A stretch of DNA of 64,000 bases, taken from assembly GCF_001661965.1 (NCBI RefSeq), contig NZ_LYWZ01000020.1, forward strand, positions 62,001-126,000. Reading direction: 5' to 3'. The stretch comes from Croceicoccus mobilis (GTDB lineage Bacteria; Pseudomonadota; Alphaproteobacteria; Sphingomonadales; Sphingomonadaceae). The notes under the pieces were generated by a model. That model ran no database searches. It was not told the origin of the DNA and was given only the letters and a program-made list of their open reading frames with translations. This document shows positions 1 to 8,397 of this stretch, piece after piece (positions within the stretch are counted from its first letter, which is position 1; every line of letters begins with the position of its first letter). The translations under genes and the position numbers were made by a program.

Positions 1-339
1 CACATGACGCTGCTGGGCGGTGAAGGGCTGGGCAAGCTTGCCGCGATCAACCACGCCCGCGCGGCCCATGCGGCCAAGCGGCTGGGCGCGATCAAGGGTG
101 TCGAGCTGGTCAACACAGGCGGCTTCTTCAATGAGTTCACCCTGCGCCTGCCCGGCCATGATGCGCGAGAGATCGCTTTCCGCCTGACCAAACGCGGCAT
201 CCTGGGCGGCGTTTCGATGGGCCGCCTGTTCCCCGACCATGACGAAATGGGCGAAGGCCTGCTGGTCTGCGTGACCGAAACCGTAAGTGACGAGGATATC
301 GGCCTCTTCGCCGATGCGCTTGAGGAGGAACTGGCATGA
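1..339 (+). CDS. gcvPA: Glycine dehydrogenase (decarboxylating) subunit 1, C-terminal part
   Basis: Partial gene; its 5' end lies outside the window and 112 codons remain. With GcvPB it forms the two-subunit P-protein of the glycine cleavage system, which decarboxylates glycine on pyridoxal phosphate and passes the aminomethyl group to lipoylated GcvH. The visible part is the small PLP-fold C-terminal domain, including the stretch around GGFFNEFTLRLPG and RGILGGVSMGRLFP, typical of subunit 1. Its TGA stop overlaps the ATG of the next gene (ATGA), so the two subunits are probably translationally coupled. The identification rests on this fragment plus the downstream subunit 2 gene. Confidence 0.93.
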   Translation, partial: HMTLLGGEGLGKLAAINHARAAHAAKRLGAIKGVELVNTGGFFNEFTLRLPGHDAREIAFRLTKRGILGGVSMGRLFPDHDEMGEGLLVCVTETVSDEDIGLFADALEEELA

Positions 340-1937
340 ACGCCCCGAACAAGAGCGGCTGGAAGCCCGAAATGGGACCGGCATCGGATGGCGAAGCGCC
401 TGCCACCGCAAGCGGCGATTACGCGCTGGCGCTGGAAGAGCCCCTGATCTTCGAACTTCGCGGCAAAGGAAAGTGCGGTGTCGATTTCGATTACGATCCC
501 GGCGAACCTTCGCCCGAGATCGCGAAATTCGTCCGCAAGAAAGACGTGGAGCTGCCCGCGCTGGCGGAGCCGGAGACGGTGCGTCACTATACCCGCCTGT
601 CGCGCCAGAACTATGCCATCGATCTCGGGCCCTTCCCGCTGGGTTCGTGCACGATGAAGCACAACCCGCGCCTCAACGAAGCGGTTGCGCGGCTGCCCGG
701 TTTTGCCGACATCCATCCGCTGCAGCCGATGGACACGGTGCAGGGCGCCTTCGCGGTGATCGAGCAGCTTGCCGACTGGCTGATGAAGCTCACCAATATG
801 AGCGCTGTCGCGATGAGCCCCAAGGCGGGCGCGCATGGCGAATTGTGCGGTATCCTTGCGATGCGCGCTGCGCTGGAAGCGCGCGGCGATGCGCGGGAAG
901 TCGTCCTCGTCCCCGAAAGCGCGCATGGCACCAACCCTGCGACTGCCGCCTTTGCCGGTTACAAGGTGGAGAATATCCCCGCGACCAAGGACGGGCGCGT
1001 CGATCTTGCGAAGCTGAAAGAACGGCTCGGCCCCGATGTCGCGGGTGTGATGATCACCAATCCGAACACCTGCGGATTGTTCGAACGCGACATGAAGGCA
1101 ATCTCCGACGCGGTGCATGCCGCGGGCGGGCTCGTCTATTGCGACGGCGCGAACTTCAACGCCATCGTGGGCAAGGTGCGTCCCGGCGACCTTGGCATCG
1201 ATGCGATGCATATCAACCTGCACAAGACCTTCTCCACCCCGCATGGCGGCGGCGGTCCGGGTAGCGGGCCGGTGGTGCTGTCGGCGGCGCTTGCCCCGTT
1301 CGCCCCGATCCCCTTCCTGCGCCGCGACGACAAGGGCCGCCTGCGCATGGTCGAGGAGCGTTCGGCCAAGACCCATGCGCCCGAAAGCTTTGGCCGCATG
1401 GCCGCATTCCACGGGCAGATGGGCATGTTCACCCGCGCGCTTGCCTATATTCTCTCGCACGGTGCCGACGGCCTGCGGCAGGTGGCGGAAGATGCGGTGC
1501 TGAACGCGAACTATGTGCTGCGCAGCCTTGAGGACGTGCTGGACGCGCCCTACGCCGACGCTGGCCCGTGCATGCACGAAGCTTTGTTCAGCGACGACAA
1601 CCTGCCCGATGGCATGACCACGCTGGACATCGCCAAGGGCCTGATCGACGAGGGTTTCCACCCGATGACGGTCTATTTCCCGCTGGTCGTCCATGGCGCG
1701 ATGCTGATCGAACCGACCGAGACCGAGAGCAAGATCGGCCTCGACCGTTTCATCGGTTCGATGCGTTCGCTGGCCGAGCGGGCCAAGGCCGGAGACGAGA
1801 CGCTGAAATCCGCCCCCCGCTATGCGCCGCGTCGCCGCATGGACGAGGCGCGCGCCGCGCGTAAGCCCGTGCTGACGTGGAAGGCAGCTCCGGGACAGCC
1901 GGGCGAACCTTCATTGAGCGAGATTGGCGGAAGCTGA
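336..1937 (+). CDS. gcvPB: Glycine dehydrogenase (decarboxylating) subunit 2
   Basis: Full-length 533-aa subunit 2 of the split P-protein, which carries the pyridoxal-phosphate lysine. The cofactor motif reads INLHKTFSTPHGGGGPGSGP at about residues 291-310, with the lysine that forms the Schiff base, followed by the glycine-rich loop. Other conserved blocks are LGSCTMKHNPR (about 105-115) and VPESAHGTNPATA. The N-terminal 30 residues are a variable extension. It overlaps gcvPA by 4 bases. Two methyltransferase-like genes follow closely in the same direction and may be cotranscribed, but they are not known partners of glycine cleavage. Confidence 0.96.
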   Translation: MNAPNKSGWKPEMGPASDGEAPATASGDYALALEEPLIFELRGKGKCGVDFDYDPGEPSPEIAKFVRKKDVELPALAEPETVRHYTRLSRQNYAIDLGPFPLGSCTMKHNPRLNEAVARLPGFADIHPLQPMDTVQGAFAVIEQLADWLMKLTNMSAVAMSPKAGAHGELCGILAMRAALEARGDAREVVLVPESAHGTNPATAAFAGYKVENIPATKDGRVDLAKLKERLGPDVAGVMITNPNTCGLFERDMKAISDAVHAAGGLVYCDGANFNAIVGKVRPGDLGIDAMHINLHKTFSTPHGGGGPGSGPVVLSAALAPFAPIPFLRRDDKGRLRMVEERSAKTHAPESFGRMAAFHGQMGMFTRALAYILSHGADGLRQVAEDAVLNANYVLRSLEDVLDAPYADAGPCMHEALFSDDNLPDGMTTLDIAKGLIDEGFHPMTVYFPLVVHGAMLIEPTETESKIGLDRFIGSMRSLAERAKAGDETLKSAPRYAPRRRMDEARAARKPVLTWKAAPGQPGEPSLSEIGGS

Positions 1938-1941
1938 TCCC

Positions 1942-2415
1942 ATGGCGGGGGAAGGCGACACCACGACTTCGGGCGTCCGCTTTCCCCCGCCGCTGATTTT
2001 TGCCGGAATGATGCTGATCGGGCGGGCGGTGGATGGCTGGTTTGGTCTCAACCCCGCCATGCCCGGCTTTGTTCAGGCCGTGGGCTGGGGCATTGCGGCG
2101 CTCGGCGTGGTGCTGATCGGCTGGGCGATTTTTCTGTTCCTGCGAGCAGGTACCAATCCTGAACCGTGGGCACCCGATGCGGCATTCGTCGCCACCGGCA
2201 TCTATCGCCTAACTCGCAACCCGATGTATCTGGGCATGGCGCTGGCGCATCTGGGATTTGCGCTGGGCGCCGACAGCCTTGGCATGCTGCTGACCATGCC
2301 GGTCGCGGCGGGGCTGGTTGACCGGCTCGTCATCGCGCGCGAAGAGCGGCATCTCATCTGCCGCTTCGGTTCGAGTTACGAGGAATATCTGCGAAATGTC
2401 AGACGCTGGTTGTGA
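1942..2415 (+). CDS. Isoprenylcysteine methyltransferase-like membrane protein
   Basis: A 157-aa integral membrane protein with about three to four hydrophobic segments (roughly residues 15-30, 38-70 and 95-125). The central motif TGIYRLTRNPMYLGM and the C-terminal EERHLICRFGSSYEEYLRNVRRWL type ending, with the conserved E-x8-F-x3-Y-x2-Y pattern, are the signature of the ICMT/PEMT family of membrane methyltransferases, where this half binds S-adenosylmethionine. The substrate cannot be read. An upstream in-frame ATG at 1924 would overlap gcvPB; 1942 is preferred because a GGAAG-type ribosome site lies just before it. The end overlaps the next gene by 20 bases. Confidence 0.75.
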   Translation: MAGEGDTTTSGVRFPPPLIFAGMMLIGRAVDGWFGLNPAMPGFVQAVGWGIAALGVVLIGWAIFLFLRAGTNPEPWAPDAAFVATGIYRLTRNPMYLGMALAHLGFALGADSLGMLLTMPVAAGLVDRLVIAREERHLICRFGSSYEEYLRNVRRWL

Positions 2416-3058
2416 TGGCGGCGATGCAGGCCATGATCCCGCCGACCGCTGGGAGGGGTTGAAACGCCACGCGCCGGCTACCCAGCGCAATCGCGAGCCG
2501 ATTGCCGAATGTCTTGCGAAGCTCATGCCCGAAACCGGCACCGTTCTGGAAATCGCCAGCGGATCGGGTGAGCATGCCCTGTTTCTGGCCCGCCGCTTTC
2601 CCGCCCTGCGCTGGCAGCCGAGTGATCCCGATGCCGATGCGCTAAAGTCGATTGCGGCATGGAAAGCGAGCGAGGGTGCGGATCTGGCAAATCTTGCCAA
2701 CCCGGTCGCACTGGATGCCGCTGCGGAAGAATGGCCGGTAGACAGGGCCGATGCGATCCTGTGCGTGAACATGGTGCATATCAGCCCATGGGCGGCGACC
2801 GAGGGGCTGTTCGCCGGTGCCGCGCGGCTGTTGCCTGCTGGCGGGATGCTGGCGATTTATGGGCCGTTTCTGGCCAATGACATCGCTATCGCACCATCGA
2901 ATGCGGAATTCGACCGCTCGCTCAGGCAGCGGAACCCTGCGTGGGGCATTCGCGATCTGGCGGATATCGATACTCTGGCACGGTCGCATGGACTGGACCG
3001 GGTGGAGCGTATCCTGCTTCCGGCCAACAATATGCTGCTGGCGTATCGGCGGGGGTAG
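2396..3058 (+). CDS. DUF938-family SAM-dependent methyltransferase
   Basis: A 220-aa soluble protein. After about 18 variable residues comes RHAPATQRNREPI, then the class I methyltransferase motif I as VLEIASGSGEHALFLARRFP (SAM-binding glycine-rich loop), an acidic residue after PSD, and CVNMVHISPW as the post-motif region. This order matches the DUF938 family, whose substrate is not established. The start at 2396 is chosen because the family begins shortly before the RHAPA block; a longer frame opening at 2318 would overlap the upstream gene by almost 100 bases. A strong terminator hairpin follows at 3079-3107, ending this transcription unit. Confidence 0.8.
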   Translation: MSDAGCDGGDAGHDPADRWEGLKRHAPATQRNREPIAECLAKLMPETGTVLEIASGSGEHALFLARRFPALRWQPSDPDADALKSIAAWKASEGADLANLANPVALDAAAEEWPVDRADAILCVNMVHISPWAATEGLFAGAARLLPAGGMLAIYGPFLANDIAIAPSNAEFDRSLRQRNPAWGIRDLADIDTLARSHGLDRVERILLPANNMLLAYRRG

Positions 3059-3078
3059 GGCACGCGGCCCACAACGCA

Positions 3079-3107
3079 AAACGCCCGCCGGGTAAGGGCG
3101 GGCGTTT
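3079..3107. terminator. Bidirectional intrinsic terminator
   Basis: Perfect 11-bp inverted repeat (arms 3079-3089 and 3097-3107, AAACGCCCGCC with GGCGGGCGTTT) around a 7-base loop. It lies between the plus-strand methyltransferase gene ending at 3058 and the minus-strand entericidin gene ending at 3129. Each arm ends in an A/T run, so it can serve both convergent transcripts. Confidence 0.8.
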
Positions 3108-3128
3108 CGTAATTCGGTATGAGCGATC

Positions 3129-3260
3129 TCAATTGATCGCGTCATCTCCGGCCTGACCGACGGACTCGATGTCTTCGCCGGCACCCTTGACGGTGTTGCA
3201 GGCGGCAGCGGAAAGGGCCAGCGAACCAAGCGCGGTGGCCATGAGAATACGACGGATCAT
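3129..3260 (-). CDS. Entericidin A/B family small lipoprotein
   Basis: A 43-aa protein reading MIRRILMATALGSLALSAAAC at its start (split here: MIRRILMATALGSLALS then AAAC), then NTVKGAGEDIESVGQAGDDA. The basic start, hydrophobic stretch and lipobox LSAAAC predict export and lipid attachment at Cys21. The short mature part NTVKGAGEDI is the hallmark of the entericidin family, small membrane lipoproteins first described as an antidote/toxin pair in enterobacteria; in alphaproteobacteria they are common single genes linked to envelope stress. A ribosome site (AGGAG-like, complement of gctcct) lies just upstream. It is single here, with no paired copy nearby. Confidence 0.85.
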   Translation of the reverse strand: MIRRILMATALGSLALSAAACNTVKGAGEDIESVGQAGDDAIN

Positions 3261-3356
3261 TGATAGGCTCCTGAAAGTTGCTCTTGGGGCAAATAACGCC
3301 GGTCGGCCAAACCGGTTCCGGAGCGAAGTTTCAGGCAGGTGACATGGCGAGCCGGT

Positions 3357-4301
3357 TTACGGTTCCATATTGCGGATGCGGCGGCGGTGCAGGACCTGTT
3401 CGCGTACCACGATGATGACGCCTGCCACGATGATCAGCGGAGCGCCCAGCCACAGGCTGGCGGGCGGCACATTGCCGAACAGCCATACGCCATAGGCCGT
3501 CGCCGCGATGAGCGAGGCGTAATCCATCACGATCACTGTCGCGACCTGGCCAAAGCGCAGCGCTGCGGTCAGCAAGACCTGCGCCAGCGTACCGGCCACA
3601 CCGATGGCGAGCAGAACGACATAATCCATGGGATCGCTACTCCAGCCATAGAAGCACGACCAGATGAACAGCCCCGGCACGGTGAACAGCGAGAAATACA
3701 GCACGATCACGATGCTGTTTTCCGTGCGCGCAAGGTCGCGGATCTGGATCGAGACGACCGCGACCATGAAGGCAGCGCCAATCGCGATGGCAGCGCCCAA
3801 AATTGGGATCGACTGCCCGCCGGTATCTGCCACGATCACCACCCCGCCAAAGCCCAGCAGCACCGCCATCCAGCGCCAGCGGCCCACTTTTTCATGCAGG
3901 AACAGTGCCGAGAGGATCACGGCAAACACGGGCGCGGTAAAGCTAAGGGTCGTCGACACGGCCAGCGGCAGCAATATCGGGGCGAGGAAATTCAGCACCA
4001 TGCCGATGATGCCATAGGTTGAGCGCATGACATGCGCGCCCCAGCGATTTGTCCGCATCACGCCAAGCCCCGTGGTCATGGCAAGCCATGCCAGCAAGAT
4101 CGGGATCGAGGCTGCCTGCCGCACGAGCATCAGATGCGAAAGCGGAATGTCGCGGTTGTAGCCCAGCTTCACCAGCGCGAACATGGTGGCAAGCGACATC
4201 GCCGCGCCCAGCCTGAGCGCGAGCGCCAGCATCGGGCGCTGCTGCGGTCCGCTGCTGGCCTGTGCCGGTTCGGCGTCTTCCGGGGTTGGGGCTTGGGGCA
4301 T
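3357..4301 (-). CDS. EamA/DMT-superfamily transporter
   Basis: A 314-aa integral membrane protein with ten predicted hydrophobic segments in two five-helix halves, the layout of the drug/metabolite transporter (EamA) superfamily. The first 25 residues are a hydrophilic, proline-rich cytoplasmic tail. Conserved-looking pieces include SFTAPVFAVILSALFLHEKV at the end of the first half (helix 4 and the ExxxxxR-type loop) and the matching YASLIAATAYGVWLFGNVP in the second half. Such proteins usually export or exchange small metabolites; the substrate cannot be predicted. It is convergent with nothing and divergent from the small gene at 4412. Confidence 0.85.
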   Translation of the reverse strand: MPQAPTPEDAEPAQASSGPQQRPMLALALRLGAAMSLATMFALVKLGYNRDIPLSHLMLVRQAASIPILLAWLAMTTGLGVMRTNRWGAHVMRSTYGIIGMVLNFLAPILLPLAVSTTLSFTAPVFAVILSALFLHEKVGRWRWMAVLLGFGGVVIVADTGGQSIPILGAAIAIGAAFMVAVVSIQIRDLARTENSIVIVLYFSLFTVPGLFIWSCFYGWSSDPMDYVVLLAIGVAGTLAQVLLTAALRFGQVATVIVMDYASLIAATAYGVWLFGNVPPASLWLGAPLIIVAGVIIVVREQVLHRRRIRNMEP

Positions 4302-4411
4302 CAGTCCCTATGTGCGCGGCTGTGCCTGCTTATCAAGCAAGATATTTTTGCAGTGCAGCATTATCTGGTTCGCCTTCGACTGGCGAATATCACGCGAAGG
4401 GTCTGGCAGGC

Positions 4412-4630
4412 TTGAACTGGTTTCTCGTTTCCGATGCAGGGCACTGGACGCTTCTGGCGCTTGCCGCCCTGTGCGTCGTGGTAGTGGCGTTGGCAGGGGA
4501 CTGGCGGCGCGCAAGGCGCAAGAGCCCCGACGCAGTGGGCTGCATGCCATGGACCAGCGTGTTCATGGCCGCCCTGCTGGTGGCGGTGGTCGCCGGCGCG
4601 CTGGCGGTCATGACCTGGCTCAAGCCTTGA
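4412..4630 (+). CDS. Small two-helix membrane protein
   Basis: A possible 72-aa protein of unknown function. From a TTG start it reads LNWFLVSDAGHWTLLAL and contains two hydrophobic segments (about residues 10-26 and 48-68) separated by a basic cytoplasmic loop with RRARRK. The frame is open further upstream to an ATG at 4262, but that would run antisense through the DMT gene, so the shorter form is preferred. The start codon is uncertain; the ribosome site is weak. A hairpin follows at 4644-4665. The amphipathic layout, rather than any family match, is the reason for listing it. Confidence 0.45.
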   Translation: MNWFLVSDAGHWTLLALAALCVVVVALAGDWRRARRKSPDAVGCMPWTSVFMAALLVAVVAGALAVMTWLKP

Positions 4631-4643
4631 CCGCAAAGCAAAA

Positions 4644-4665
4644 GGGGCCGCGCACGGGCGGCCCC
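4644..4665 (-). terminator. Intrinsic terminator downstream of cpaF
   Basis: An 8-bp GC-rich stem (GGGGCCGC at 4644-4651, GCGGCCCC at 4658-4665) with a 6-base loop. Read on the minus strand it is followed by TTTTG, giving a terminator for cpaF, which ends at 4692. On the plus strand no T run follows. Confidence 0.65.
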
Positions 4666-4691
4666 TCAAAGCTGTTGCCGACAGGGATTTC

Positions 4692-6197
4692 TTACAGGCA
4701 GGCCTGCAGGAAGGCCTGATCGAAACCGTATTGCCGCGCCTTTTCCAAGGTGTAAGGGCGCAGGCCCGAGGAGCGGTGCTCGCCGATGATCTTGCCGTCC
4801 TCGCCCTCGTCCAGATATTCGAACTTGAACAGATCCTGCGTGACGATGACGTCGCCTTCCATGCCGATCACTTCGGTGATCTGCGTCGTGCGGCGCGAAC
4901 CGTCGCGAAGGCGCTTCACCTGCACGATAAGGTCGACCGAATCGGCGATCTGCTTCGAAATGGCGGCCTTGGGGATCTTGATGTCGCCCATCAGGATCAT
5001 GTTCTCCATACGGCCAAGGCATTCGCGCGGGCTGTTGGAGTGGAGCGTACACATCGAACCGTCGTGGCCGGTGTTCATGGCGGCCAGAAGGTCGAAACAT
5101 TCCGCGCCACGAATTTCGCCCAGGATGATACGGTCAGGACGCATACGCAGGGCGTTCTTCACAAGGTCGCCGATGGTGATGGCGCCTTCGCCTTCAAGGT
5201 TCGGCGGACGCGTTTCCAGTGGCAGCCAGTGGGGCTGCTGCAGGCGAAGCTCGGCCGCGTCCTCGATCGTCAGCACGCGTTCGCCCGGGTCGATCATTTT
5301 GGACAGGGCGTTGAGCATGGTCGTCTTGCCCGAACCCGTACCGCCGGAGATGACGATGTTCATCCGGCTCGCACCCGCGATTTTCAGCGCGGTCGCCATC
5401 TGTTCGGACATGGAACCCCAGCCGGCCAGATTGTCGATCGTGATCGGCTTTTCGGAAAACTTACGAATCGAGATCGCCGTGCCTTTAAGGCTGAGCGGCG
5501 GGACGATGACGTTCACACGTGAACCGTCCTTGAGACGGGCGTCGGCAAGCGGCGTGGTCTGGTCGACGCGGCGACCGACCTGGTTCACGATGCGCTGCGC
5601 GATCTGGAACAGGTGCTGTTCGTCGCGGAACTGGATCTTGGCGAGCTGCAGCTTGCCCTTTTTCTCGATGTAGGTCTGCATCGGGCCATTGACCATGATA
5701 TCGGACACGTCCGGATCATTGAGCAGCTCTTCCAGCGGGCCGAAGCCGAGAAGTTCATCGACCAGCACCTTTTCCAGCGCGAACTGCTCGCGGCGGTTAA
5801 GGGTGATCTTGAGCTCCTGCAGCACCTCCGTGATGATGGGGCGGAACTCTTCGGAAAGCTCGTCCTTGGTCAGCGTGGCCGCAGCCTCTGGGTCGACGCG
5901 CTCAAGCAGGCGCGGCAGCACCTGTTCCTTGATCTTGTGGACGCTGGCCTCGAAACCCTCGAGCGGCTTGTCCTCGTGGATCGCATTGGTGCGCTCGGCA
6001 AGCCGGGCCATCGCCTCGTCGGCGGCATCGGGCTTGTGTTCGGGAAGAGGGGGGAACTGCTCGTCCATGCTGGGCGGTGGCGGCGGCTGCGTACTCAGTG
6101 GTTCCGCGCCACCTTTCATCGGCCTGGCGACCCCGAATGCGGGGCGCGATTGGGCACCCATTCCGCCCATTCCGTTTTTCCGACCGAAAGCGTTCAT
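4692..6197 (-). CDS. cpaF: CpaF/TadA-type secretion ATPase
   Basis: A 501-aa hexameric ATPase of the type II/IV secretion superfamily that powers Flp/Tad pilus assembly. Residues 1-60 are glycine- and proline-rich and disordered. The N-terminal domain (about 75-200) is followed by the ATPase core: Walker A GGTGSGKT at about 285-292, the Asp-box IEDAAELRLQQPHW near 311, Walker B RIILGEIRG at 357-364 and the His-box TGHDGSMCTLHSNSP near 376-390. The frame extends upstream to 6365, but ATG 6197 with a GGAA-type site gives the usual length. No other cpa/tad genes flank it, so its pilus partners must lie elsewhere. Confidence 0.9.
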   Translation of the reverse strand: MNAFGRKNGMGGMGAQSRPAFGVARPMKGGAEPLSTQPPPPPSMDEQFPPLPEHKPDAADEAMARLAERTNAIHEDKPLEGFEASVHKIKEQVLPRLLERVDPEAAATLTKDELSEEFRPIITEVLQELKITLNRREQFALEKVLVDELLGFGPLEELLNDPDVSDIMVNGPMQTYIEKKGKLQLAKIQFRDEQHLFQIAQRIVNQVGRRVDQTTPLADARLKDGSRVNVIVPPLSLKGTAISIRKFSEKPITIDNLAGWGSMSEQMATALKIAGASRMNIVISGGTGSGKTTMLNALSKMIDPGERVLTIEDAAELRLQQPHWLPLETRPPNLEGEGAITIGDLVKNALRMRPDRIILGEIRGAECFDLLAAMNTGHDGSMCTLHSNSPRECLGRMENMILMGDIKIPKAAISKQIADSVDLIVQVKRLRDGSRRTTQITEVIGMEGDVIVTQDLFKFEYLDEGEDGKIIGEHRSSGLRPYTLEKARQYGFDQAFLQACL

Positions 6198-6415
6198 CAA
6201 GCCATTCCCTGTCCGCGAGCATGTGATCTGCGACTGGCGAAACTGGGCATTAACCCGTTCACCAATCGCTGACAGGGTTTGGTGAATAAAGTCGAAACCT
6301 TGATTTTGTTTTAAGGGATGGCCGCTAGGTGTCGCAATTGCAGCGGGGTATGGAAACCTAGGCATGTTGCCTCCTGCAAGTCGTCAGCCTACGGACAAGG
6401 CTTGGAGGGTGGGAA

Positions 6416-8254
6416 TTGCTTTATCTGAGTACGTTTCGTGACCTGTGGCGTTTGCTGGACCGCCGCGGCAGGGCCATTGCAGTCCTGCTGGTGGCGATGT
6501 TGTCGATTTCCAGTGCGTTTGAAATTGTCTCGATGTTTTTCCTGTTCGGCTATCTCAACGCGCTGAGCGGCGATGCAGGCGATGGCAGGCTGTCGCTGTT
6601 CAGCGAAATCTATTTCCGCTCCGCCGGTTCGTTTGAAGGCGCCGCGTTCGCACTGGTCGCCGGTGTGCTGCTGATCGCCATTTTCTGCTTGAAGAATTTT
6701 CTCGGCCTGATCTCATCCTTTGCGATGCTCCGCTTCGCGATGAAGCGGTACGAGCGCGTCGCGCGCGAGCTATTCGACGGCTACCAGTCCATGCCGATCG
6801 ATGCTTTGCGATCGCGCGGTACGCATGAGCCGATACAGATCCTCAATTCAGTGCTGGTGGTCTTTCGGGGAGCTTTTTTGCCGTTGCTGCAGGCCTGCGC
6901 GGAACTGAACGTGATCATCGCAATGCTTCTAACTCTCATGCTGATGGTCGATCCGCTCATCGTTATAGGCGGCGGTGTTCTTTTGGGTTTTGCTGCGGCT
7001 TTGTTCCTACGCTCGACCCAACGACTTTCTCTTGCCCTGGGCAAGCGGATGCGGGTCGCCCAGATGAACCTGATGTCGGTCATGAACGAGGCTTTGCGTG
7101 GGATCATCGACGTGCGGCTTTCGGGGAACCAGCGCATGATGAGCGACCGATTTGGCGGTGTGGCGGCGGATTTCGGACTTGCCGATCGGCGCGTCAGGGG
7201 GCTTGAAATGATACCGCGCGCCATGAACGAACTGGTGCTTGCAGGTGGAATCGGGGCTGCCGCAGTCTGGTTTTCCATGCGGGGGACCGGACTTGCCAGC
7301 AGCTTGCCCACGCTTGCCGTGCTTGGCTTTGCAGGCCTTAGGATCACGGCTGCCATGTCTCGGCTGACGCAAGAAGCGCAGAAGATGAGACAGAGCGTGG
7401 ATGCGCGCGAACATCTGATGCATGCTATAGAGGAAGTCGCTCCCTCGTTGCTTGACCCGAGCAGGCGCAGCCCAACGGCGGGATACGATGACCGCGCTCC
7501 GTTGGAGAGGGATGGATCGTTCGACTTCCACGAGAAGATCACCCTTTCAGACGTGACTTTCCGCTATCCAGGCACGCCGAAGCCGGCGATCGAACGCATT
7601 TCCCTCACGATTCCGAATGGATCCTTTGTCGCCTTTTGCGGACCGTCGGGCGGCGGAAAGTCGACGCTGGCACTTCTTGTCATGGGAATGCTGCGCCCCG
7701 AATCGGGCCAAGTCCGCTGCGATGGCTGGGATGTTAATTCGCATGACCGCAAATGGCATTCGCAGATCGGTTACGTCGACCAGATGCCCTTTATCCCGCC
7801 GCGTAGCCTGCGGGAAAACGTTACTCTCGGCCTCGCGGCCGACAAAATCCATGACGATGAGGTCTGGCAGGCGCTGGACCTGGCTGCGATCGCGGATATC
7901 GCTAGGCGCCATCCCGACGGCCTTGACATGAAGATCGGCGAGGACGGCTTTACCTTGTCCGGCGGGCAGCGTCAGCGGATCGCTATTGCCAGGGCCCTTT
8001 ATCGCAAGCCTTCGGTGCTGGTCTTCGACGAGGCCACCGCAGCCCTCGATGTTTCGACAGAGCGTGAAATCACACGGGCCATGGCGAACCTTCGCGGTGA
8101 CAGGACTGTTATTGCCATCGCCCACCGGCTTAGCACGATCGAGGACGCCGACATGATCTTTATGATCGATGAAGGTCAGGTCGCTGCAAGTGGAACTTAT
8201 GGCGAGCTGATGGCACAGGAGGAAGGTTTTCGCACGCTTGCGGGCGTAAAATGA
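6416..8254 (+). CDS. PglK/MsbA-type ABC transporter, candidate lipid-linked glycan flippase
   Basis: A 612-aa half-transporter with a permease domain (about residues 18-310, six hydrophobic segments) fused to an ATPase domain (about 365-600). The ATPase shows Walker A GPSGGGKST near 408-416, signature LSGGQRQR near 512, Walker B VLVFDEAT near 534 and the H-loop AIAHRLST. The N-terminal pattern (FRDLWRLLDRRGR, then a long hydrophobic helix) is like PglK-type flippases, which move undecaprenyl-diphosphate-linked oligosaccharides across the inner membrane. The TTG start at 6416 is supported by GGAGG at 6404-6408; no ATG fits. It opens a plus-strand run of glycosyltransferase and sulfotransferase genes. 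Lipid A or other lipid export is the alternative. Confidence 0.8.
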   Translation: MLYLSTFRDLWRLLDRRGRAIAVLLVAMLSISSAFEIVSMFFLFGYLNALSGDAGDGRLSLFSEIYFRSAGSFEGAAFALVAGVLLIAIFCLKNFLGLISSFAMLRFAMKRYERVARELFDGYQSMPIDALRSRGTHEPIQILNSVLVVFRGAFLPLLQACAELNVIIAMLLTLMLMVDPLIVIGGGVLLGFAAALFLRSTQRLSLALGKRMRVAQMNLMSVMNEALRGIIDVRLSGNQRMMSDRFGGVAADFGLADRRVRGLEMIPRAMNELVLAGGIGAAAVWFSMRGTGLASSLPTLAVLGFAGLRITAAMSRLTQEAQKMRQSVDAREHLMHAIEEVAPSLLDPSRRSPTAGYDDRAPLERDGSFDFHEKITLSDVTFRYPGTPKPAIERISLTIPNGSFVAFCGPSGGGKSTLALLVMGMLRPESGQVRCDGWDVNSHDRKWHSQIGYVDQMPFIPPRSLRENVTLGLAADKIHDDEVWQALDLAAIADIARRHPDGLDMKIGEDGFTLSGGQRQRIAIARALYRKPSVLVFDEATAALDVSTEREITRAMANLRGDRTVIAIAHRLSTIEDADMIFMIDEGQVAASGTYGELMAQEEGFRTLAGVK

Positions 8255-8397
8255 TGTGAAGGCTTTGGGCCACCAACTGTTCAGGCCGATCGGGGCAAGG
8301 CATAAGCAAGGCGATCACGTTGGGGTGGCGCCTTCGTTTTGCACCATCAACGGCCCTTCTCTCGGGCTAGGCCCCGCAATTTTGACGGTTGATTGAG

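Noticed and set aside
3664-4017. Plus-strand open frames inside the DMT transporter gene
   Set aside because: The minus-strand protein has ten membrane segments in the right order; the plus-strand frames are shadows.
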